Source: Aralia elata (taxonomy: Eukaryota; Streptophyta; Magnoliopsida; Apiales; Araliaceae). Taken from it: a stretch of DNA of 64,000 nucleotides. A program made the translations under genes and the position numbers. Under the pieces are notes generated by a model that worked only from the letters and a program-made list of their open reading frames with translations, was not told the DNA's origin and made no database searches. Shown one piece after another: positions 1-11,158 of the stretch. The DNA is taken from assembly GCA_034770075.1 (NCBI GenBank), contig CM068386.1, positions 86,153,265 to 86,217,264 of the forward strand, in the 5' to 3' direction. The stretch's first letter is position 1. Every line of letters begins with the position of its first letter.

Positions 1-1005
1 GTTGTCGCGGCCGTGAGAGCCCTTTAGGAGGATAACACCATTCTTCCCATGATACTGGCAGATACCTACATGTCAGCCTCGTATTGTCAGTCCTTCCGAG
101 GCAGAGTATTCAGAGGGAGCTCGACTTTGTTGTACTTATGGTTTATGAGTCATCTCAGCCCCATCGGTCATCTTCGTCGCCGTGGGTTTTGCTTCAGCCA
201 CGACATAACCACGCAGTTTTTGTTCCGTCCCGTGAGCTGTACTGATGCGGCTTCCTGGGTAGAATTCTTGTTGGTTATTGAGGATCCCTTTCATCTTCTG
301 ATCTACTTGGTTTATTGCTCTTTTATGAACTTCTTGACTCACGTGCCCAACCTGGATTTCATCCCTATTGCTGGCTTGAGAGGCGTGACGACTTATCATC
401 CCTTGGCGGTTGCAGGGCAGTTTGATCAGAGACAAGATTTTCACTCTTTCACAGGTGCAGCCGCCTATCGATTCCTTATATCATCCCAGACAGAGAGAGA
501 TCTACTGCGGGTATATGATCTTTGGTCTCGCAGGATCCTTGCTGAATACAGTGAGAGCTGCCACATCCAGACATTTGCTTACGTGCAGTGGTTGCGCGGA
601 GACTCGGATCCGGTTGGTTTGAGTCAGACTGGGACCTTTGATGACTCTGGAGTGATTTTCCCAGATGATACCACATATCATTCCATCTCAGCCGATTCTG
701 CCCCTAGTCGGGTCACTAAAGATAGCCGGATCCGACTGGCCTTGATTGCTATTGAATCTGAGAGGGATGCTGCCATTGCTGAGAGAGATGCCGCTATTCT
801 GGCCAGAGATGTTGCCCTTATTGACAGAGACGCCATTGTATCGCAGACTAGGTTAGTTATAGATGCTCACTCTGAGACAGTTAGCCGAGCCACCGCTTTA
901 TTGGATCGCATCGACATGATGGGGCGGCAGATTACAGGGGATGCTGATGCTTCAGATCTATCCACCACTTTATCCATCCTGCTTTAGCTAGTTTCAGATT
1001 TGTAG
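1..1005 (+). pseudogene. DUF7745-like ORF, C-terminal two thirds, antisense to gag-pol (Tat-1)
   Basis: Frame 1 is open from base 1 apart from a TAG at 25-27. It runs to a TAG at 985-987 and would otherwise end at 1003-1005. It matches the C-terminal part of the intact 521-residue ORF at 45812-47377 almost throughout. At both in-frame TAG positions the Tat-2 copy has CAG (Gln), so the breaks are C-to-T transitions. The C-terminal segment (about 721-900) is rich in ERDAA-type heptads and likely forms a coiled coil. The family name rests on the N-terminal motif visible only in the Tat-2 copy. Function is unknown; related domains occur in plant genes and in extra ORFs of plant retroelements. Confidence 0.75.
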
Positions 1006-1533
1006 ATTATTTTATTTCCTGCATAGACCAGGTCAGTTTCATCGGTTATCGAAAGAGAAATCTTGTAACAAAAATGACTTATATATGTAGACATGCATTT
1101 AAATTTAGTCAATTTCCCTTTTTGTCGTATCGTTGCCTTTCATTCGATCTTCATTTTGTCGAGCTGACCATGATTTTGACATTTCGCTTTCTTTCTCCTC
1201 TCTAGTCTTGATGGAGATTTGACAGATATTGCCGCACACCCTGTTGATTCCATCGGATTGAGTCTTAGATTTTGGCTAACTGTTTGGTTGGGCTATGTTT
1301 ATGTTACTTGGGATGAATCTGATTAGGGCTGGTTTCGGGAAGGCCTTGAGGAGATATGAAGGTTTTTTTTTTTTTTTGGCTGTTGGGAATTGGTTTTGGT
1401 TAGAGAAAGGATTATATATTTTATTTTTTTTAGGAATCGGACTGTGCCATGATGGCTGCCTACGTACCACCACAAGTTGGGAGATCAGGTCCTACGTAGT
1501 TCGTTCCTCAAAGAAAAAGGAGAAACTGATGAT
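1006..1533. other. non-coding spacer between convergent antisense ORF and pol end (Tat-1)
   Basis: AT-rich, with T-runs near 1366-1380 and 1426. The segment around 1449-1502 holds two copies of a CTACGTA core flanking a GGGAGATCAGG stretch. It is strongly conserved in Tat-2 (47806-47860), although the surrounding spacer has drifted. No ORF is convincing here. It may hold the 3' ends of both the sense pol transcript and the antisense gene. Confidence 0.6.
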
Positions 1534-2705
1534 TCAAATGTAGAACCGCTTCACCGAGTCGGAATTGAGGGGTTGTGGAAATACCTCACCATCCATTTCT
1601 TGCAATATGAGGGCTCCTCCGGATAGCACCTTCTTAATCACAAAAGGTCCTTCCCAGTTCGGGGCAAACTTCCCCTTGGCTTCGTCTTGGCAAGGCATGA
1701 CTCTTTTTAGCACTAGGTCAGTTTCCTTGAACTTTCGAGGTCTTATCCTTTTGTCGTATGATCGCGAGATCCTTTGTTGGTATAACTGACCATGCCAAAC
1801 AGCAGCCACCCTCCTTTCATCAATTAGGGCCAATTGGTCGTATCGACTTTGCATCCAATCCTCCTCTCTTATCTGAGCATCGATCAATATTCTGAGGGAC
1901 GCCATCTCAACCTCAACTGGCAAAATAGCCTCCATTCCATACACCAAAGCGTAAGGGGTTGCCCCTGTAGAAGTACGCGTTGACGTTCTGTATGCCAGCA
2001 GGGTGAGAGGTAGCAGATCCGGCCATCCCCGATGATTAGCGGACATTTTCGCCATGATTTTCTTGATATTCATATTTACAGCCTCCACTGCCCCATTCAT
2101 CTTAGGACGACCGAATTGAGGTGTTTGATCTTAAATTGGTCGCATAATCCTTTCATGAGGGCATTGTTCAAATTCTTGGCATTGTCGGAGACCAAAACCT
2201 CAGGTTGCCCGTATCGACAAATGACATTATTCCTGATGAAACCGACGATGATCTCTTGAGTTACTTTGGGGAAAGAAGCTGCTTCTACCCATTTAGTGAA
2301 GTAATCGATCATGACGAAAATGAATCGGTGTCCGTTGCTTGCTTTGGGCTCTATCGGTCCGATTACATCCATTCCCCACATTGAGAATGGCCACGGGGAG
2401 GTCATACAGTGTAGTTCATTGGGAGGCGTATGGATCACATTACCGTGCGCCTGGCATTGGTAACACCGTTTGACATGATCATCGTAGTCGGCTTTCAGCG
2501 TTAACCAATAATGCCCCATTCTCAAGATCTTTTTTGCCCGCATCGGTCCACTCATGTGTGGCCCACACACTCCACCATGTATTTCGTTCATAATCTTTTG
2601 GGCCTGCGTCTCATCTACGCATTGCAACAGTCCCAACCCAGCACCCCTCTTGTAGAGTGAATCCCCACTCAGGTAAAACTTCATTGCCATCTTTTGAATT
2701 CTCAT
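1534..2705 (-). pseudogene. Tat-1 integrase (broken by a 7-bp deletion)
   Basis: Integrase inserts the element cDNA into host DNA. Starting from 2705, the protein shows the zinc-binding region (HGGVCGPH, then CYQCQ), the core Asp in MWGMDVIGP and the second Asp in VSDNAKN. It then shifts frame near 2100. Against the intact Tat-2 copy, about 7 bp are missing just before the NGAVEA motif that carries the catalytic Glu. The last part continues in the frame of 1534-2100 and ends at 1534, with the C-terminal beta-rich region (KFAPNWEGPFVIKKV). Domains are in the usual gypsy order after RNase H. Confidence 0.88.
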
Positions 2706-2746
2706 TCTCTCAGCTTAGCTTGCCTGGTCGGGAATGGATCTATCCC

Positions 2747-3673
2747 TCAGATATTCCTTATGTCGTGATACCAAGGCTGCTTTGGCAGAACCACCTCGTC
2801 TGATAATACTGCAACATGTTCCTCGTATACCGGGGCATTCTGTACTGCTATCTCAATCTGTGGAATGTCCCTGCTCTTGATTACGTGGATTAAGGAAGCC
2901 AGAGTTGCCAATGCATCGGCAAAATCATTCCGTCCCCGGGGAATATGTCGGAAAGCGATATCCTCGAACTCTCGCATCAATTGGATAACGCAATGATGGT
3001 ATGGAAGTAACCGGAGCTCTTTTGTGTTGTACACCCCGATCGCCTGTCTGATTACCAGTTCTGAATCCCCGAACACCGCCAGTCTTTTCACTCCCATATC
3101 GCGGGCAAAAAGGAGTCCCAATATACATCCCTCGTACTCAGCTGTGTTGTTCGAATTACTGAACTGCAACTTAGTGGCCACAGGGTATTGCTCTCCGGTG
3201 ATAGAGACCAAGACGGCTCCGGCTCCTGCCCCTTCAGCATTCATGGCACCATCAAAATACAACTTCCAGAACTGTCCCTCGTTATCACATTTCGTGTGTA
3301 ATACCCAAAATACATCTTCGCCCGGCAAAGGAGTTTCTAACGGCTCCATCCCCCCTGATGGCGTTTTTACCAACTGATCTGCAATTCCCTGCCCTTTCAT
3401 AGCTTTCTGAGTTACGTATACCATGTCGAACTGTTGTAAGATTAACTGCCATCTTGATAGCCGACAGTTCAACATGGGCCTTTCAAAGATATATTTCAGG
3501 GGATCCATCCTCAATATCAGGTACGTAGTATGCCCATGGAGGTAGTGCTGTAATCTCCCTGCAGCCCAGGCCAAGGCACAACAGGTCTTCTCGATGGGAG
3601 TGTAATTCTGTTCACATCGGCTAAATCTCTTGCTGAGGTAATAGATGGCCTGCTCTTTACCTGCTTCATTCTT
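2747..3673 (-). pseudogene. Tat-1 gypsy RNase H end plus second (archaeal-like) RNase H
   Basis: Continues the reverse transcriptase frame after a TAG at 3674-3676. The first part, with KTCCALAWAAGRLQHYL, is the gypsy RNase H end. A connecting segment follows, then a second RNase H starting at FDGAMNAEGAGAG with NNTAEYEGC and FGDSELV motifs. RNase H degrades the RNA of the RNA/DNA hybrid; a duplicated domain is characteristic of the Tat lineage. The frame is lost near 2757, where one base of a short C-run present in Tat-2 is missing, giving a premature stop at 2747. Confidence 0.85.
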
Positions 3674-4873
3674 CTATCCCAGCATACATCCCATTGCAAT
3701 GGCATTGACCGATATATACATAAACAGAGGGATCCCATCCTTCGGGGGTACCAGCACTGGTGCCTCTGTCAGCTGCTTTTTAATGGTCTGAAAGGCTTTC
3801 TGACATTGCCCATTCCACTCTTGGGAAGCATCCTTCCTTAATAGTTTAAAAATCGGCTCACATGTAGTCGTCAAGTGGGATATGAAGCGGCTGATGAAGT
3901 TTATTCTTCCTAGGAATCCTCTTATCTCCTTCTCTATGTGAGGTGCCGGCATATCCACAATGACCTTAATCTTCGCCGGATCCAACTCAATGCCCCGATC
4001 ACTAACCAGGAATCCCAAGAGCTTGCCCGACTGCACTCCGAAAGCACACTTTGCTGGATTGAGCTTCAAATTATATTTCCTGAGCCGATCGAATAGCTTC
4101 TTGAGATGGGTTATATGATCAGATTCTACCCTTGACTTCACGATAATGTCATCCACGTAGACCTCTATCTCCTTGTGCATCATGTCGTGGAACAGGGCCA
4201 TCATGGCTCTTTGATAAGTAGCCCCCGCATTTGTGAGACCGAAAGCCAATCGTCTATAGTAGAAGGTGCCCCAAGGGGTGATGAACGCGGTCTTTTCCCG
4301 ATCTTCTTCCGCCACCATTATCTGATGATGCCCCGCAAAGCAATCAACAAAAGAGTACATCTTGTACTGGGCTATGTTATCCACCAGGATGTGTATGAAA
4401 GGCACCGAGAAGTTATCCTTGAGACTGGCCTTGTTTAGATCTCTATAATCGACACATACCCTCACCTTCCCTCCAGGCTTAGCCACTGGGACTACATTGG
4501 ACAGCCATTCTGGGTAAGTGGACACCATAATGATTCCAGCCCTGAACTGTTTGATGATCTCTTCCTTCACCTTCAAGCTCCACTCCGGTTTCAACTTTCT
4601 TAGTTTCTGCTTGACAGGCCTGAAACCCTCCTTGATGGGCAACCGGTGTACCACAATGTCGGTGGATAATCCGATCATGTCCTCATGAGACCAGGCAAAG
4701 ACATCCTCATACTGGCTTAGCAACTCAGTTATTTCTGCTTTCTGGCTAGGGGTAAGGTCTGTCCCTATCTTGAGCTCTTTGGGTGTGTCAGGGGTTCCAA
4801 TATCTATGGTGATGGTTTGGTCTAAGTTGGGTTTGGGTTTATCCTCGACCCATCCTTTGATCTCGTCAGGCAC
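3674..4873 (-). pseudogene. Tat-1 reverse transcriptase
   Basis: A 399-residue open stretch. An acidic tether leads into the RT domain: VRVCVDYRDLNKAS (about 138-150), SFVDCFAG with the first catalytic Asp at 177, and YVDD at 239-242. The thumb (KLLGFLVSDRGIELDP) and RNase H start (LFMYISVNAIAMG) follow. It makes element cDNA from genomic RNA primed by a tRNA. The stretch ends in TAG at 3674, where Tat-2 has CAG, so the stop is a mutation. The ATG at 4873 is simply the first Met in this stretch; the real protein is probably made as part of a polyprotein. Confidence 0.92.
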
Positions 4874-5159
4874 GTCGTCGTAATCTTCTCGTCTTGCTCA
4901 ATGCCCATCAAATCGAAATCCAGCTCAATATCAAAATCATAGTCATCATTCAAATTTGAAAGACCGTTTGTTAGGCAAGGATTACTCAAATTGGTACACT
5001 TGACATGAAACAAAATGTTTGTCATATATAAGTTATTTTCCACAACGATCACATTTTCAGATAACATGACGAAACGACATAATTATGCAAAATACAAAAC
5101 AACAAAATGAACTTCTTCATCCTCCCATCCTCTGGGGTCTACCACCCTGATGTCGGGTT
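4874..5159 (-). other. gag-pro / pol junction, possible intron
   Basis: Both Tat copies have the same stop after gag-pro (5160-5162 here, 51452-51454 in Tat-2) and then about 250-290 bases before the RT frame. This suggests a real junction rather than damage. The sense strand reads a GTAAAA donor-like string at the stop codon. A conserved acidic stretch (DDYDFDIELDFDLMGIEQDE) lies just before the RT frame. Ogre elements are known to splice or bypass a stop between gag-pro and pol. I cannot fix the acceptor, so an intron is inference; frameshift or readthrough are alternatives. Confidence 0.45.
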
Positions 5160-6662
5160 TTACCCTTGTTTGGATATCACTGGTTCCATTGTCCAGTTGT
5201 CGATGGTCATGTCAGATGAAATGCGTTGGATAAAAGGGGGCTTCACATCGGAAACTTTCCCGATGATTACGGCTACATCGCCTGAGTCCTTCTTCCTACC
5301 CTCTCCAGGAATAATTACCCCTGCCCAATCGATGACAGACACACTTTGTTGGGCTCCCGGTGGCGTGGTAACATCCTTCCCCTCCTCAATGCCTGTTAAC
5401 TGTCCGGGGATATAGCACCTGGTTTCGAACTTTTGCGCGACCTCTTGTAGGAAACTTTCCCTCTTGGTTGACTCATCATTTGTGGGGGTCAATTCTTCAT
5501 CCCCTGTCCCAATCACAGGCTTGCTAGTCCCTTGTTCATTGTTGACCTTGGTCACCGGATCGCCAGCCAGTCGAATCGGGGCCACGCCTTGACGGTGTCT
5601 CCGTGCTATGCCTTCATGATATCCCAACCCTGCTTTGCCTATCTGATGGGGCAGTTGTATGGGCTTGGTGATTCCTTGACTGCTCTTTCCTAACCCCTGT
5701 CCAGGTTGGAATTTCATTTTCATCATTTCCTTTGCAACGAAGGTAAGCTCTAGAGAGACCTTAGGTTTCACGGCTGGAGCTCCCAGGCATCTGTAGTGGG
5801 GAGTGCTGATTTCCAGCGCCTGAAAACTGGCAGGTGCCGCCGACTCGTCCACATTAATCACAGGCAGGCCATTCCTGGAAGGAGAAGGGTCATCACACTC
5901 CGCCGAGATCGTCACCAGATTCCCGTCGATGATAAGTTTGATTTGCTGGTGTAGCGTGGAAGGAATTGCCCCGGCCATGTGTATCCACGGCCTCCCCAAT
6001 AACAGGTTATAACTTGCCGCAATGTCTAGGACTTGGAAAGAGATATCAAAAGTATAAGGTCCTATTTCCACCGGCAATTCTATCTCCCCAATGGTATCCC
6101 TCCGGGATCCGTCGAAGGCTCGGACCACCACATGACTGGCCCGTAGGCGCTTAGGATTGATGTTCATCTTTTGCAATGTACTGAGGGGACAGATATTCAA
6201 CGTCGATCCCCCATCAATCAGCACCCCATTCATAATATAACCTGAGGAGATTACCGTAATATGCAATGGTTTTCGATGCCCCCTTCCCTCTTTGGGGATA
6301 TCATCATCTGTGAATGATATTACATTACTTTCCAACAGATGGTCCACCAAATGGCTGAAACTTTCCTTGCCGATTTCTTTGGGAACGTATGCCTCCTCCA
6401 AGACTTTCGCCAGAATTTTGCAGTGATCACTGGACGATAATACCAAATCCATGATTGATGTCAGGGTTGACTCCTCGCTTAATATCTGGATCCCCCTTGC
6501 TTCCAGATGATCCATCTTCCTCAAGAACTCCATGGCTTTCTCCTCGGAGATCTCTTCATTTTTCTTCGTTTTGCTTTCAAGGACTCGTCCAGGAAGATAT
6601 AAGGGATTCCCCTTTGTTGTTACGGAAGCACAACTGGCCGCTTCCTCTGACACCCCCCCCAT
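5160..6662 (-). pseudogene. Tat-1 gag C-terminus, retropepsin-like protease and G-patch
   Basis: A 500-residue stretch. The aspartic protease centres on LIDGGS (Asp at about 150) with the supporting LLGRPWIH motif near 221-228. The active triad reads DGG rather than DTG or DSG. A G-patch (FQPGQGLGKSSQG, then IGKAGLGYHEG) lies at about 312-352, a glycine-rich nucleic-acid-binding module also known in some retroviral proteases. The protease would mature the polyprotein. It overlaps the preceding gag frame because a C-run at about 6653-6661 has changed length. It ends at a stop shared with Tat-2, which is therefore probably genuine. Confidence 0.87.
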
Positions 6663-8268
6663 AATTCCATGGTACCATTTTCAGACTGTGTACAGGGATT
6701 TGCGGTCTGGCTGTGAGGGTGAGGATTTTCGGGGCCGCTAACTTGACAGGCCCCTCTATGATATTTCTGCTTACACCTGCCAACCTAATTGGCGCTCCCC
6801 GTGTACTCCCATGATCGCTTATCATGCTGATCATCTCATCAATTTTCTTCATATAATTCAGCCTTGGCGGCCCCTCGGCTTCACTGGCCTCTGCCACATT
6901 GACCCCCCCTCCATCATGCCTAGGCAGGGGATTGATTTTAACATTTGGGGAGTCTGGCTGTTCCACCATAATTTCCCCACTATCAATCAAGTTCTGAATT
7001 CTGTGCTTGAGCGTCCAACATTCCTGCGTATCATGACCGGGGGAACCTGAATGGTATGCGCATTTCTTACTTGGGTCAAACCTTCTTCCATTCGGGTCAC
7101 TCGGGGGTGCCAAATCGACTATTTTCCTCTGGGCTATCAATACTGCCAACACCCGCTCAAGAGGATCCCCGAGTGGGGTGAATACTCGATTTTTTGAGGC
7201 CTCGAATCTCCTTCGCCCATCCACCCTCTGATCAGTGAAGTTAGGCTGTCGGGATGGCCCCACTCTCTGCACCTGTACTGGAGGATTATTTTCTGCCTTC
7301 CTAGACGATCCCTGTAGGATGAGGGAAACATCTTCTTCCTTTTTCTTTTGGACCCTACGGGAAGTGCTGCCATAGTTTCCGCTCTGGATTTGCTCTGTAG
7401 CTGTTTCCAAAGCCGTGAAATCCCGAATTTTGCCGGACTTCAACCCCATGTCCACCATTTCTCTGTGTTTAATCATCTCAGCAAAAGGCCGACCAATCCC
7501 CGATATAACCCGCTCATAATAAGGAGCCTCTTGAATATCCACGAAGGTCATCACCATCTCCGACTCGCTCATTGGGGGATTCACCTGTGCAGCCATGCCC
7601 CTCCATCGCTGTGCATAATCCCTGAAAGATTCCTTTGGTTGCTTCTTAATCTTCGTCATTTGATATCTATCAGGGGCCATTTGTGCCTGGAAGCTATATT
7701 GTGTTAAGAAGGTATGGGCCAACTCCTCCCACTTGTGGATTCGGGCATTATCAAGACGGGCATACCAAATTCTTGCCTCTCCCGTCAGGCTCTTTTGGAA
7801 TAATTACATTCTTAGACCTTCGTCTTCGGCATAAGATCCAAGCTCCCCGATGTATATTTTCAGATGTGTATAAGGATCCCCCTTCCCATTGTATTTCTCA
7901 AATTCGGGAATTTTAAATTTCTCCGGGTATCTGGTTCCGGGGAAGACACATAGATCTGAATAATTAACCCTGCCTAGGGAGCCTATGCCTTTTAGAGATT
8001 GGATGGTCTCCTCCATTTGTTTCATTTTCTTCCGAAGGTCGTCAGTGTCTCCTTCCTCTGGGATAGTAATCACTGTCCGGTCAGGTATAGGAATGACCTT
8101 TGGGACGACGGGTTCGCCCTTAGGTTGGGGTGGATCCTCTTTAGGTGGATCCTGTCTAGGTAGCAATTGTTCCTTCAGCATTATGGCCATCTCCAACATC
8201 TGTTTCTTGAAATCATCAAATTCCTCACGAGATATGGAACCCGAATTAGTAGGTGGGATATCAACCAT
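6577..8268 (-). pseudogene. Tat-1 gag
   Basis: The first Met-started stretch (7804-8268) holds an N-terminal region with DDFKKQMLEMAIMLKEQL, proline/lysine-rich linkers, and the start of the capsid-like domain (KFKIPEFEKYNGKGDPYTHL). A stop at 7804, where Tat-2 has CAG, interrupts it. The same protein resumes and continues through 7722-6577 with the capsid C-terminal part (ESFRDYAQRWRGMAAQV). A zinc-knuckle-like CAYHSGSPGHDTQEC follows. Gag packages genomic RNA into particles. A frameshift in the C-run near 6655 ends this reading frame just before the protease. Confidence 0.87.
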
Positions 8269-9037
8269 TTTAGATGTAGAAACCTGGGCCCTCTTAGATT
8301 GCGAACGCGTTTGAGGAGCAATCCTACAGAAACAATGGTTTGAAGTTTAGTCCCGGGCAATGAAAGGATATGGATGCATGCTAAAGCTGTAACTTTTGTG
8401 TTTTGGGTTTTTTAATCTTTCTCTGCAAAACAACATGTTAGCGATCCCTTATTGCAATAATAAATGCTAGACTCGACTTATTAAGCTCCCCCAGCTGTTC
8501 CCTGCAAAACATAGAGGTTAGTAATTTCTTTTGACAAGAGGGGAGGCATATATGAATATGGAATGGGACTATGACATTTACACGTACGAACGTAAAAGGG
8601 CATGAAGAGACTTTTCCTGCGTTGGGTTAATCTGAGGCTGACCTATCCTAAGGTTACTCTCGTGGGCTTTTCGGCATGAAGGTCCCCAAATCTTCGCAAT
8701 CTACTCGTCTGAATCCTTTCGATTAGAGCGGATTTGGGTGGTGCGTTTCCTGAGCCATCTCCGGGGAGCAGCCCCTTCGAGTCCAGTAATAAGCAACCGA
8801 CAGGTTCGCCTCAGAAAGAGGTACACTCTCAACATACATTCACATTCATCGTCCTCACCGTATGCAAATGATTACTTTAAAGTAAAACAATCCCATTCAA
8901 ATCATTCATTTATTGGGCAAAACACACATTCACACAACAAAAGTAAAAAAATCAAAATATCGCACACACACACATTTTATGAATTTTTAAAGGATAGGAT
9001 AGCATCAAGATTTGAACGCGGCTTAAGCCCTCTAATG
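8269..9037 (-). other. Tat-1 leader between primer site and gag
   Basis: Untranslated leader of the genomic RNA, reading right to left. It holds two imperfect repeats ending CCTGCAAAACA (8423-8436 and 8500-8512) and a stretch about 8700-8830 that is well conserved in Tat-2 (54940-55070). The open frames here are not conserved as protein. It probably carries packaging and translation signals; none can be named. Confidence 0.55.
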
Positions 9038-9055
9038 TCCCCAGCAGAGTCGCCA
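9038..9055 (-). promoter_or_regulatory. primer binding site, Tat-1
   Basis: Reads TGGCGACTCTGCTGGGGA on the minus strand, two bases inside the 5' LTR. It starts with the TGG that pairs with a tRNA CCA end. The identical string occurs at the same place in Tat-2. Ogre-type elements are reported to use tRNA-Arg; I have not matched it to a tRNA. Confidence 0.85.
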
Positions 9056-9057
9056 AC

Positions 9058-11158
9058 TGTTGACGCCGGGAGGGATCGCTGTCTTATGCTAGTTGTTACC
9101 CTTTCCAATTTTAGCCTTTTCATTAGATGATTTTTTTGGAAAAGGTCGGCATTAATGTCGACGGGGTTTTGAAAGATCACTTTTTATGATGAGCCAATTT
9201 GACCAGAGTCGCCAGTTGGTATATTTAAAATGGATGTACCAACTCATCCGAGTTTTCATTTTTTATAAATCGCTAGCTCATATGTGACTCCGAATTAATT
9301 GGTCTGCAAATCGAGATTCATAGAGTTCGGGGGCTTGCTTAAGCGAGGGGAAGGTGTTAGGCACCCCCCGACTTCCGTGAAACACGGTTACCGCAATCTT
9401 GATACTTTCTTATCCTTTAATTCATGAAATATGTATGTGTGCGTGTGTGTGTGTGCCTATGTGAATATGGTGGTGAGTTTGCATGAAGAAACCAATTGCG
9501 TTTTCGGAAAAGTCGTGTTTTTTTTCTTTTGGGAATGCTTTAGAATATCCTTCGGTTTATACGAGAAAGCTTTATGAGAAAATGTTTGATTTTAATTGTC
9601 AAAACTGTGAGATTGCATTAGGTGTTGTTTTGGGCGAAACAATAATTTTCTAAATCTTTGTCAAGATAGGAATCGAGATCTATACGTTGCTTTCATAATT
9701 CAAATGATGGGCAACCTCTAGGATCTCTTTAACCCTATGCACAAGGATTTAATAAAACATTATTCATTTTTTATAAAACCATTTTTTGTGATGTTTGAAA
9801 ACGATTTCTTTCTTTTTCCTTCTCATTATATATAAAATCGACATTCATTAGCACTCCCAATTTCTTATCCTCGTGAAGCTAACAACCTAGTTTGATTGAT
9901 TTTTATGAAAATCTTTATCATTTAGCTTTGAAATCAATTTCGTGTCATAAATCAAATCAAACATTAAAATGCGTTGGGGCTATTCATGGGCATGTAAGCC
10001 ATCAAAATAACCCCGAACGCCCACAATCGCATACTTTCACTATGACGGAGCCTTAACCACGATTCTCGCCTTGGCGTCGTTTTAAGGCCCGACGATTACA
10101 TATGTACAATGAAAACTACATCATTCCTACTATCTACATCAAAAGACGTCCATCATCGGATTTGGACCACGGGGTCGCGTTCCTAGGCTCACATCCAAAA
10201 TTGCTAAACAACCACAAAACGGATATTACAAGAAATAACCAACACGGATAATCTAACAATGCCAAGACATCCTAAAATAACGATCTCAAGGAACCACGCC
10301 CAATATAACGTCGTAAAACAACCAAAAATTCAATCAAACGAATATCATCGGGTTATTAGGAAGAATTTTGTTCCGATGGAACCCTCACTAATAATCCCTA
10401 ATTCATTATTCCACCATAAATTCCATTAGAACTACATTTAATTTAACCAAAATATATGATAGAAATTGCTATAATAAGGGAATTTTCACCTTGCAAATGA
10501 TGTCAAACTGGATATAAACTTGTGTATTTTGAATAGAATGAGAAGTATATGTGATACAATCAAATCAAAAGAGTATAAAACCTCTCTTTTTTTCTCTCTT
10601 TCTCTCCTCTTTTGTTGCAAATTTATGCTATTCCTTCCCTAATTTTCGAGCTGCTGCTGCTGTTTTTTTCTTCCTCTCTCTGCCTGCCCCAACCTCCTGT
10701 TTGCGGATGAGGGAATGAGCTGAAATAGGCTGGCCAGAGCGAGCCGCAGATTGATCTGCGGCTGGCTGGCCGCCACCCCTCCACTCAGCTGAATTTCGGG
10801 TTTCCGTGTTTCGCGTTCCGTGTTTTCAAAAGGCGCACTCATTGGCCGCAGATCAATCCGCGGCTGGCTGGCTTGACTTTCTCGATTTTCGTGCCACGCC
10901 TCGATTCTCGTGTCGTGACGTCGGTTTTCACCGACAGGCTCGTATTTTGCAGTCCGGGAATTACCGGGAGGCGTGCCACATCCTTCGGGAATGCTTATTT
11001 CGGACAGCCTTGTTGTCGCGTCGGTTTCGGTTGTAAATCGTCGCGGTGGCGTCGAGTGTCCGTACTGGTCCATCCTTTGCTCTCGCAGGCCGGTTCATTT
11101 GCCGAATTTACCCTCCTGTCAGGGTTAGTATCCGAAGTGCAAAATTTGGGTGTCTACA
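9058..11158 (-). repeat. 5' LTR of Tat-1
   Basis: Runs from TGTTGACGCCGGG to GGGTGTCTACA (plus strand), TG...CA bounded, 2101 bp. It is clearly homologous along its length to the Tat-2 LTRs but visibly diverged. It contains a GT microsatellite near 9437-9455 and the block GTGTTAGGCACCCC (9355-9368) conserved in Tat-2. Inverted repeats built on CCGCAGATTGATCTGCGG lie at 10744-10761, with a degenerate copy near 10842-10863. It supplies promoter and polyadenylation signals for the minus-strand transcript. Confidence 0.93.

Larger units (their letters stand above)
1..11158 (-). mobile_element. Tat-1: Tat/Ogre-type Ty3/gypsy LTR retrotransposon, 3' end outside window
   Basis: Minus-strand element. 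Reading from the right: 5' LTR (9058-11158), primer binding site, leader, gag, protease, reverse transcriptase, two RNase H domains, integrase, then an opposite-strand ORF cut by the window start. Two RNase H domains (a gypsy-type one, then a second with E/D/D residues after a connecting segment) mark the Tat lineage. The primer site and the LTR block reading GTGTTAGGCACCCC agree with that. The coding region is broken by several stops and frameshifts, so it is not autonomous. The base after the LTR lies in a chromovirus-like LTR fragment, which is the insertion host; the other flank is not visible, so the target duplication cannot be tested. Confidence 0.9.

Noticed and set aside
8738..9130. 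ORF over the Tat-1 leader and LTR start
   Set aside because: Not conserved as protein in the Tat-2 leader, where indels shift the frame; it spans primer site and LTR border.
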